From assembly GCA_023428025.1 (NCBI GenBank), contig JAEYZN010000012.1:248001-312000 (forward strand): a DNA stretch of 64,000 nucleotides. The letters are read 5' to 3'. The position numbers and the translations under genes were made by a program. The notes under the pieces are model-generated. The model had not been told where the DNA came from and ran no database searches. It worked only from the letters and a program-made list of their open reading frames with translations. Position 1 is the stretch's first letter. Every line of letters starts with the position of its first letter. The DNA comes from Bacillota bacterium. GTDB taxonomy: Bacteria > Bacillota > Clostridia > Christensenellales > SZUA-584. Below, one piece after another: positions 57,336 through 64,000 of the stretch.

Positions 57336-57364
57336 AAAAACCGCCGGTACACGCCCGGCGGTTT
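57336..57364 (-). terminator. Rho-independent terminator of the EF-G-like gene
   Basis: Minus strand AAACCGCCGG, loop, CCGGCGGTTT followed by T5. It separates the EF-G paralogue from the DUF2148 gene. Confidence 0.9.
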
Positions 57365-57422
57365 GTATCGTTGTCGCTTGATAAGCAGCTGCCAAGGCGC
57401 CTTACAAGGTAGCCAAATGTGC

Positions 57423-59501
57423 TTACTCTTCCTCCGCGTCCTTCTTGGCCTGGACGATAACCTTTTCGGCGAGGTTGCCCGGAAGCTCCTCGTAACGCTC
57501 GAACGTCATCTTGAACGAGCCCCTCGCCTGGGACATGGACCGCAGGTCCGTCGCGTATTTGAATATCTCGGAGAGCGGCACCTCCGCCACAACCTGCTGC
57601 AGCCCGCCTTCCGGGTTCATGCCAAGGATACGGCCGCGGCGGCGGTTGATGTCACCGATGATGTCGCCCATGTATTCATCGGGAATCGTTACCTCGAGCT
57701 TATAGATGGGTTCCAGCAGAGCCGGATTCGCATCGGCGCAGCCCTGCTTATACGCCAGGTTTGCGGCGACTTTGAACGCCATTTCGGACGAGTCGACCGG
57801 ATGGAACGAACCGTCAAACAGCGTGGCTCTGAGCTTGACCATCGGGTAACCGGCCAGCACGCCTCTGGTGATGCTTTCCCGGAGGCCCTTTTCAACGGCG
57901 GGAATATACTGCCGCGGCACTGCGCCACCGACCACCTTATCGACAAACTCGAAGTTCTCTTCAGAATCGAAGATCGGCTCGAATTCGATATGCACATCGC
58001 CAAACTGGCCATGGCCGCCGGACTGTTTCTTATGACGCCCATGCGCCTGAACCTTTTTGCGGATCGTTTCGCGATACGGTATCTGAGGATCGAACAGCTG
58101 CGCTTCCACGCCGAACTTGTTGAGCAGCTTCTTGCAGATGACCTCCAGATGAAGCTCGCCAAGGCCGCTCACCAGGGTGTCGGGCGTGTCCTGAGACTTT
58201 ATGATGCGGAAGGACGGGTCTTCTTCCTCCAGACGGTGCAGACCGGCGAACACCTTTTCTTCTTCGCCCTGCTTCTTCGCGGACACCGCCAGTGAGATGC
58301 ACGGCTCGGGAAACTCGATATCCGGGAACACGACGCTCTTGTTCTCGTCACACAGCGTGCCGCCCGTTTCTGTGTGCTGAAGCTTGGCCAACGCGCCAAT
58401 ATCACCAGCGCTCAGCTTTTCCACGCTGAGCTGCTTTTTGCCGGACATGACATAGATCTGGCCGAATTTTTCCGATTTTCCGGAATTACTGTTCTTGATG
58501 GACTGTCCGGCGGTCAGTTCACCGCCCAGAATCTTGAACACCGACAGCGTGCCCACAAACGGGTCCGCCACGGTTTTGTATATCTGTGCCGCAAACGGCT
58601 GCTTGGCATCGGCCGTATAAGCCACCTCTTCGCCCTTGGCCGTTTTGCCGACGATATTGATCTTTTTGTCCGGGGAGGGCATGAACTCAACGATGTTGTC
58701 AAGCAGCAGCGAAATGCCAAGGCCCGGCGCAGCGGCTCCCAGGAAAACAGGCACCACATCGCCCGAAGCGATGCCGACCTTGAGACCCTTCAGAATATCT
58801 TCTTTGGACAACGTTTCGCCTTCGAAGAACTTCTCCATCAGTCCTTCGTCATTTTCAGCCGCGTTTTCGATGATGGCTTCGCGAATCTCCTCCGCCTGCG
58901 CTTTGATGTCCGTCGGAGCGTCGATCTCTTTGACTTTCTTGCCGTCGAATCCGTAAGCCTTCATCTCGATCACATCGAATATGCCCTTAAAGCCAAGGCC
59001 CTGACCGATAGGCAGCTGGAGAACGGTGATCTTGGTACCGTATTTATCTTTCAGTGTCTGAACCGCTTTTTCAAAATCCACATGTTCCTTGTCCATCTGG
59101 TTCACAAAAAACGCTTTGGCGATTCCCGCTTTCACACAGGCATCCCACGCTTTCTCCGCTCCAACGGTGAGGCCGGTGAGGCCGCCCACAAGGATCAGCG
59201 CGCTGTCGGCAAGATAATAGCCGGAGGTTGCGTCGCCGATAAAGTCAAAATATCCTGGTGTGTCAATGATGTTGATTTTTTTGTCTTTCCATTCCACAGG
59301 CGCAATCGCAGAGCTTATTGAGATATGTCTTTTCGTCTCTTCGGGGTCAAAGTCCATCACGGTGTTTCCGTCATCCGTTTTTCCCTGCCTGTCGATCATG
59401 CCGCTGATAAAAAGCATTGCTTCGGCCAACGTCGTTTTTCCTTCCCCTCCGTGGCCCACGAGCGTAATGTTTCTTATGTCGCCAGTGTTGTAAAATTTCA
59501 T
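57423..59501 (-). CDS. Elongation factor G-like GTPase (FusA paralogue)
   Basis: Five-domain EF-G paralogue (692 aa). G1 is GHGGEGKTTLAE instead of the usual GHIDAGKTT; G3 DTPGYFDF replaces DTPGHVDF, losing the His that catalyses GTP hydrolysis in EF-G; G4 is NQMDKE instead of NKMD. Domains II-V continue with SGLGELHLEVICKKLL and the C-terminal RGRILGMNPEGGLQQVVAEV. This belongs to the EF-G-like group found beside true fusA in many Clostridia; whether it translocates or acts in ribosome rescue or recycling is unknown. Monocistronic. Confidence 0.9.
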   Translation of the reverse strand: MKFYNTGDIRNITLVGHGGEGKTTLAEAMLFISGMIDRQGKTDDGNTVMDFDPEETKRHISISSAIAPVEWKDKKINIIDTPGYFDFIGDATSGYYLADSALILVGGLTGLTVGAEKAWDACVKAGIAKAFFVNQMDKEHVDFEKAVQTLKDKYGTKITVLQLPIGQGLGFKGIFDVIEMKAYGFDGKKVKEIDAPTDIKAQAEEIREAIIENAAENDEGLMEKFFEGETLSKEDILKGLKVGIASGDVVPVFLGAAAPGLGISLLLDNIVEFMPSPDKKINIVGKTAKGEEVAYTADAKQPFAAQIYKTVADPFVGTLSVFKILGGELTAGQSIKNSNSGKSEKFGQIYVMSGKKQLSVEKLSAGDIGALAKLQHTETGGTLCDENKSVVFPDIEFPEPCISLAVSAKKQGEEEKVFAGLHRLEEEDPSFRIIKSQDTPDTLVSGLGELHLEVICKKLLNKFGVEAQLFDPQIPYRETIRKKVQAHGRHKKQSGGHGQFGDVHIEFEPIFDSEENFEFVDKVVGGAVPRQYIPAVEKGLRESITRGVLAGYPMVKLRATLFDGSFHPVDSSEMAFKVAANLAYKQGCADANPALLEPIYKLEVTIPDEYMGDIIGDINRRRGRILGMNPEGGLQQVVAEVPLSEIFKYATDLRSMSQARGSFKMTFERYEELPGNLAEKVIVQAKKDAEEE

Positions 59502-59674
59502 ACAATTCCTCCAACATTATTAACAACCAGTCTCCATCAAACTGATTTTTTATGACTAACAAACATTCTATCAGAAAGGCAAATAAAAATAAATAAGATT
59601 TTTTGCGTTTGGTATGGAAAATGCGATAAAACTATGACATAATAATTCGGTGAAAAACCGTAAAGGAGTTATCA

Positions 59675-60358
59675 ATGAGCGATATAAATCAAGAAAATCC
59701 TAATTTAAACGATGAAAACGAGTATACACAGTCTGTAGATGGTAAAAAGAAGCTGACAGATACCCAATTGCGCATCATACAGGTGGTTGCCGGTATTCTG
59801 AGCGCAGCCGCGCTGGTGGCCTCCATGTTTGTCCCGTCCATGCTGGTGGAGCAAAGGGTTATCGATCAGAGCAGCCTGCTGAATTATCTCTTTGTTGCCG
59901 TATTTGTGGTGATCATGTTTGGGCGGCGTTCGATAGAAAACAAGTACAGGCTGCGTCTTGGCCTTTTCTCTCTGGCTCTGATAGACGGCATCCTTGTCGG
60001 CGTGATGTTCTATGTGGTCAGATTGCTGTACATGCCCGAAAACACACTGGCTGAAGTCTACAAAGTGTTGATCATCGTCGGCGCAATACTATTGATACTG
60101 GTTGCCGGCATTCTGGTTCCCTTTCTTCGCTACAGAAAGCGTTTGGCAAACGGCACCGTGATTCCCATCAGGATTCCGGAAAAACCGCAGCAGCCTGCTT
60201 CCGAGAGCGCAACGGAGGAACATGACGGTCCTCTGACAATTGAGCAAAGGGTTGCGGCCATGATGCGTGAGGTGGAGAACCCCTTGGAAAATAACAATAT
60301 TGAAAATCCTCAGATCGCAGATGCCCAAAGCAGTGGATCAGGCAAGAAGGATGAATAG
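59675..60358 (+). CDS. Predicted four-helix membrane protein
   Basis: A 227-aa protein with a hydrophilic start (1-35), four predicted transmembrane helices (about 35-58, 66-83, 91-117, 127-150) and a charged cytoplasmic tail with an EEHDGPLTIEQRVAAMMREV segment. AAGGAG is 7 nt upstream of the ATG. I do not recognise the family. Flanked by its own terminator and divergent from the EF-G-like gene. Confidence 0.75.
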   Translation: MSDINQENPNLNDENEYTQSVDGKKKLTDTQLRIIQVVAGILSAAALVASMFVPSMLVEQRVIDQSSLLNYLFVAVFVVIMFGRRSIENKYRLRLGLFSLALIDGILVGVMFYVVRLLYMPENTLAEVYKVLIIVGAILLILVAGILVPFLRYRKRLANGTVIPIRIPEKPQQPASESATEEHDGPLTIEQRVAAMMREVENPLENNNIENPQIADAQSSGSGKKDE

Positions 60359-60363
60359 CACAA

Positions 60364-60391
60364 AACACCCGGACAAGCCGGGTGTTTTTTT
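60364..60391 (+). terminator. Rho-independent terminator of the membrane protein gene
   Basis: AACACCCGG, loop ACAAG, CCGGGTGTT followed by T6. Confidence 0.92.
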
Positions 60392-60474
60392 GTTAAAGCC
60401 ACTATATCAAGACGTCTTACACACAGCATTAAAGCATAACATGGCCAAGGATCTTTCTTGTTTCCAATAACGGT

Positions 60475-61209
60475 TTATTGCCCCTGTATCCTCTTCAGAT
60501 TCCTCACGGCAAGCTCGCCTGCCATTTTAACGATCTCAGGTACTTTCAATGGATCGTTGCTGCCTGCCGAAACATAGATGAAATATTCCCCGGATATAAT
60601 GCCCATACCCTGCGATGAAATGAAGTTGTCATCTCCGATTCGTCCGGTATCCGCGGCATTCAAATCCTCCATGGCCTGTTTGACGGCTTCAAAAATCCCC
60701 TTGGGTGTCAGTTGCTGGCCGCCGCCCGAGCTGCCTTGACTGGAGCCGCCCGAACCGCCTGAATTGCTGTTTTGGCCGGAGCCATCCGAGCTGCCGCTTT
60801 GGCTGGAGCCACCCGAACCATCCTCGCCTCCTCCTTCACCCTGCTGGAGAGACCCTTGCTGGATGACCGCTATCTGGAGATAGCTCTTTGATGCGTTGGT
60901 TTCGGCCGGATAAAAGCATATCTTCATTCCGAGAATTTCCTTTTCGTCCGAAGAACCATCTTTCACCGCCTCGCCGAGTAGCTGCGCCGCTTCTTCTTTG
61001 GAAATCAGCTGTTTGGGTTCGATCATCTGTCCGCCCGACTGCCCCTGACCACCGGACGACTGAGCCCCCTGAGAGGCGCTCGCGCCAGGAGATTGGCCTC
61101 CCCCTCCGGGCAATTGGGTTGTGGCGCTTTGCGACTCGCTGTTTGAACAGCCGGAGATTAAAAAAACAACGCAGAGCAATATGGCAGCCATGCACTTGCA
61201 CTTCTTCAT
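60475..61209 (-). CDS. Lipoprotein with a Gly/Ser-rich insert
   Basis: A 244-aa secreted lipoprotein: signal peptide with lipobox LISGC (Cys21), a low-complexity Gly/Ser/Gln stretch (about 33-60), a folded part beginning LISKEEAAQLLGEAV, a second Gly/Ser/Gln stretch (about 124-166), and a C-terminal part with FISSQGMGIISGEYFIYV. The two folded parts together resemble the layout of small extracellular lipoproteins with a LLT.EE..LLGEPV start (DUF3558-like), split by the insert. This relation is a weak inference. No neighbours explain it. Confidence 0.75.
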   Translation of the reverse strand: MKKCKCMAAILLCVVFLISGCSNSESQSATTQLPGGGGQSPGASASQGAQSSGGQGQSGGQMIEPKQLISKEEAAQLLGEAVKDGSSDEKEILGMKICFYPAETNASKSYLQIAVIQQGSLQQGEGGGEDGSGGSSQSGSSDGSGQNSNSGGSGGSSQGSSGGGQQLTPKGIFEAVKQAMEDLNAADTGRIGDDNFISSQGMGIISGEYFIYVSAGSNDPLKVPEIVKMAGELAVRNLKRIQGQ

Positions 61210-61332
61210 ATAGAACCTTCTTTCAGAGTTGTTCTACCTCTCATTATCTCTAAACGGTTCCATAATATACGGCTATTTGCCATATTGCCTTTGTCAGCTC
61301 GCTCAGAATTGAATTTTGACCCAATGTTGCAT

Positions 61333-62037
61333 CTAGTCACTGCCGCCTCTGTCCACAGACACAATCGCCGCTTTTTTAGCGTGAATCAGCGTCGTATCAA
61401 ACAAGGGCAGATCAGTATCACACTGGCTCACGAGCAGCCCGATTTCCGTGCAGCCCAGCACAGCCGCCTGCGCTCCCCTCTGCGCCAGGCCGTTCAATAT
61501 TCTCAAATACTGTGTCCGTGATTCATCAGATATGATTCCAAGACAAAGCTCGTCATATATCACCGTGTTGACAATCTCTATATCCGCTTCGTCAGGAATC
61601 AACACGTCAATGCCCCTTTGAATGAGCTTTGATTTGTAAAAATCCTGTGTCATCGTATATTTGGTGCCCAGCAGCGCAACGGTGGACACGTCGTTTTTGA
61701 TCAGTTCATCCGCTGTCGCCTCCGCGATATGCAGAATCGGAATATTGACAGCGTCCTGTATCTGCGGCGCTACCTTATGCATCGTGTTGGTACCGATCAC
61801 GATAAAGTCCGCGCCCGCCTTTTCCAGGCTCGCCGCGGCGGCGGCCAGCACGGCACCGGCCGCTTCCCATTGCCCGGCAGCCTGATAAGCTTCAATTTCA
61901 GCGAAATCCACGCTGTAAAGCAGGCATTTGGCGGAATGCAATCCGCCCAGCTCTTCTTTCACAGTTTCGTTTATGATCCTGTAATACGACACTGTGCTCT
62001 CCCAGCTCATGCCGCCGATCAATCCAATCGTCTTCAT
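61333..62037 (-). CDS. Aspartate/glutamate racemase-family amino-acid racemase (YgeA-like)
   Basis: PLP-independent racemase fold. Start MKTIGLIGGMSWESTVSYYR and LHSAKCLLYSVDFAEIE, then GTNTMHKVAPQI and LGCTEIGLLVSQCD. As in E. coli YgeA, the first catalytic position is a Thr in TNT and the second the Cys in GCTE, so this is the asymmetric broad-specificity group rather than a two-Cys aspartate racemase. Length 234 aa. Substrate unknown. Confidence 0.88.
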   Translation of the reverse strand: MKTIGLIGGMSWESTVSYYRIINETVKEELGGLHSAKCLLYSVDFAEIEAYQAAGQWEAAGAVLAAAAASLEKAGADFIVIGTNTMHKVAPQIQDAVNIPILHIAEATADELIKNDVSTVALLGTKYTMTQDFYKSKLIQRGIDVLIPDEADIEIVNTVIYDELCLGIISDESRTQYLRILNGLAQRGAQAAVLGCTEIGLLVSQCDTDLPLFDTTLIHAKKAAIVSVDRGGSD

Positions 62038-62244
62038 TTATGCCCCCTCAGAAATATTTCGGTATATTGTCCGCAGGCTCATTTATCAGCCTGTCTCAAA
62101 TACCGCCGCTACAGCACACTGCTGTGTTTTTCCGGCGTGAGAACGGTGCCGATATCGTAGACTTTCTTTTCCTGAATATCCTTCAATCTCAGCAGGATGA
62201 GCGAGCTGGTGATTTCCTTTGGTCTCGAACTACTCCTAAGCCGG
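62038..62244. other. Gap with an open reading frame of uncertain meaning
   Basis: Between the M56 gene and the racemase gene. On the minus strand 62109-62244 is open in the frame of a peptide ending EKKVYDIGTVLTPEKHSSVL, which looks protein-like but has no start codon or ribosome-binding site of its own and overlaps the M56 end in another frame. It could be the remnant 3' end of a lost gene. Confidence 0.3.
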
Positions 62245-64000
62245 CTATTCTCCCCGCACATCGCCTGCTGATGACGCGTCTTTTGAGCCACCGATGTCCA
62301 TGCGTCCCATAATCTCAATGTTGGAACTCCGCGGGTCCACATAGCTACCGTCGATGGCACTGAATGCCATCTGCGCCATTCCTCCGACCTTAGTACTTTT
62401 GTAAAGATAATCAAAGGTGACATACCACGTCGGCAGATATTCCCCTTTATCCGTCTCATTCTTCAACGAAAGCAGGCTGGTACCTAGCTTGATGTTCGTC
62501 ACGACAATATCAAGGCCGTATCCCTCGGGTGTCTCCCGCGCGCCGAATGAATAATTCATTTGATCAACGATCCGCTGCCGAATTGCATCGAAGTCCATTA
62601 GCTGAGCAGACGGTATGGAGATGTGGCTGATAATTGATGCGCCATACCACGACAGGGTGCAGAGTCCGTCCTTATCCACGGCAATAACACAGAACTCTTG
62701 CCCCCACGGCGAGGCATAGCTGGGCCCGGTACCCTCAGCCTCTCCCAGATTGCCTTTATAGGGATCGCGTTGGGCCTGAAGGCCCGCTATCGTCCGGGTG
62801 AACGTAAGCTCCCACCCTGTTGTCTTGTGGACGTCCCGCGTAACGATTGTGCATAGCTCGGCATAATACAGTTCCAGATCAATGCCAAGCGCACCCATGT
62901 ACTGCTGCGCGATTGACAAGGCATCTTCCTGGGAAAGCTCCGGCTCACCCGGCTGAAGCCACGCCCAGCGCTCCACCGTATCGCCCATATTTTCGCTAAA
63001 GTTGCTTTTGTCCAGCGAGCGGAGAGGATGAACTGCCATATTCATGTTGCGCGAATACGAAAACTCGCTCGTTCCCCGCCTTATGCCGAACTGCGCAACC
63101 GTATCGCCCCCGGTATTTACATAGATGCTCCATGTATGGTCTGTAGGCAGATCGGAAATTCTCGTCGGCCAACGTTCTGCTTCTACCGGCGCCTTATTAT
63201 ACATCTCCTGCGCACGATTGATCATGTCTTTCGTCGCGATCCCCGATGCCTTGTACTGTTTGAGCTCAGTCAGTTGCTGCAGCCACTCATCCCTTGTTAT
63301 GTCCCACGCGGAGTACAATTCGTCATTTGAACCCGCGAGGAGCTTAATGAAAGACAGATAATCATCGTCCGAAAACGTCTTGTGTGTGACCTCCGTCACC
63401 GGATATGCCTCCGTTTTGGGCACGATAACATCGGCGTCCATACGGAGACTCAACTTGATATATTCATCATACGTTTCCGTCACACGCTCCGGCACCTCTA
63501 TCGGCTCAAAGTCTTCGGACGCAACAGGTGTCACAGCCTCCAGCACGTCCTCCTGCCGCCCGATAACCACAGGCTTTTCCGGTGTTGGCTGGCAAGCTGT
63601 TGTAAAGCAAGTGAATAGCAGCGCTGCAATAAGCAATGCAGAGATTAGCGTTACGCTCTTTTTGCTTTTCCCTCTCATAAAAATCCCTCTAACGCGTTGT
63701 TCCGCTACTTTTCTGGCATTTGCCTGAGCCATTCCAAGAACAAGATACCTATGCTCCGGCTGGGAGAACAGACTGACGATCAATGAGGCATAGCGGGTTC
63801 TTCCGGCAGCATCCAGCATTTTCACCACTGCGCCGTCGCATGCGATTTCCATATCCGTACGAATCTGGTGAAAGGCGATCCATACAAGAGGATTAAACCA
63901 ATAGGCAGCGTTGAGCAGAGAAAGCAGAATGCTCATGATCTGGTCGCCACGCTTATAGTGCATCAATTCATGGCACAGCGCGAATTTAACCTGTTCATCA
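62245..64000 (-). CDS. M56 (BlaR1-type) membrane metalloprotease, 5' end beyond the window
   Basis: The partial protein starts before the right edge. At 63961-64000 the minus strand encodes CHELMHYKRGD, the HExxH zinc motif of M56 proteases. Then come the conserved AAYWFNPLVWIAF and EIACDGAVV blocks, a transmembrane helix (about 63590-63660), and a large extracellular C-terminal domain of about 430 residues with no penicillin-binding domain, so it senses something other than, or in addition to, beta-lactams. M56 proteins usually act with a BlaI-type repressor upstream, outside this window. Confidence 0.88.
   Translation of the reverse strand, partial: DEQVKFALCHELMHYKRGDQIMSILLSLLNAAYWFNPLVWIAFHQIRTDMEIACDGAVVKMLDAAGRTRYASLIVSLFSQPEHRYLVLGMAQANARKVAEQRVRGIFMRGKSKKSVTLISALLIAALLFTCFTTACQPTPEKPVVIGRQEDVLEAVTPVASEDFEPIEVPERVTETYDEYIKLSLRMDADVIVPKTEAYPVTEVTHKTFSDDDYLSFIKLLAGSNDELYSAWDITRDEWLQQLTELKQYKASGIATKDMINRAQEMYNKAPVEAERWPTRISDLPTDHTWSIYVNTGGDTVAQFGIRRGTSEFSYSRNMNMAVHPLRSLDKSNFSENMGDTVERWAWLQPGEPELSQEDALSIAQQYMGALGIDLELYYAELCTIVTRDVHKTTGWELTFTRTIAGLQAQRDPYKGNLGEAEGTGPSYASPWGQEFCVIAVDKDGLCTLSWYGASIISHISIPSAQLMDFDAIRQRIVDQMNYSFGARETPEGYGLDIVVTNIKLGTSLLSLKNETDKGEYLPTWYVTFDYLYKSTKVGGMAQMAFSAIDGSYVDPRSSNIEIMGRMDIGGSKDASSAGDVRGE

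Noticed and set aside
61333..62037. Loss of a catalytic Cys making the racemase inactive
   Set aside because: Thr in the TNT motif at the first catalytic position is the normal state in the YgeA-type subgroup, so this is not evidence of inactivation.

Overview
The window is a 64 kb piece of a moderately GC-rich, spore-forming member of the Bacillota, most likely class Clostridia. The evidence is a complete spoIIIAA-AH operon, sigG and a YlmC/YmxH sporulation gene; HrcA/CIRCE control of the heat-shock operon; a T-box leader before leuA; and the Clostridia-style order asp23-amaP-DUF2273-nusB-(Kae1-like)-folD-xseA-xseB-ispA. No phage, IS element or CRISPR array was seen. I cannot name the species from sequence alone.

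Left part (1-25 kb, nearly all on the minus strand): the hrcA-grpE-dnaK-dnaJ-prmA-rsmE-mtaB operon with a perfect CIRCE operator; lepA-hemW; two plus-strand genes (YjbR-like and LUD proteins) followed by a cluster of palindromes; the translation operon rimP-nusA-rnpM(ylxR)-ylxQ-infB-rbfA-nrnA-truB-ribF with its own promoter, a leader hairpin and an apparent ATT start for rimP; then phoP-phoR, pgeF, nrdR, ylmC and sigG.

Middle part (25-44 kb): spoIIIAA-AH runs into envelope, nucleic-acid and isoprenoid genes ending with ispA. Next comes a small accessory block: a SorC-type regulator, a glycerol kinase-like FGGY kinase, and a deoC-BMC shell protein pair. This DeoC has an N-terminal helix resembling a microcompartment encapsulation peptide and an unexpected C-terminal CxxCxxCxxxCP iron-sulphur motif. 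leuA-leuC-leuD follow a canonical T-box leader.

Right part (44-64 kb): an HxlR regulator and an aldehyde dehydrogenase; a seven-gene minus-strand operon (M20 amidohydrolase, ATC-hydrolase family protein, SsuABC/ThiXYZ-type transporter, a small unknown protein, a nitroreductase-like protein); and, divergent from it, a two-gene flavoprotein/2Fe-2S oxidoreductase. The divergent promoters sit in a mirrored inverted repeat, so the nine genes may be one catabolic system for an imported amide- or thiazoline-type compound (inference). Then follow a four-tRNA operon (Leu, Gly, Gly, Lys), a SEC-C protein overlapping an NADP-type isocitrate dehydrogenase, a DUF2148 iron-sulphur protein, an EF-G paralogue with altered GTPase motifs, a membrane protein, a lipoprotein, an aspartate/glutamate racemase-family protein, and an M56 (BlaR1-type) protease cut by the right edge.

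The points most worth following up are the DeoC/shell-protein pair with the iron-sulphur tail, the divergent amidohydrolase/flavoprotein cluster, a small palindromic element found in one intergenic region and inside two coding genes, and the ATT start of rimP.
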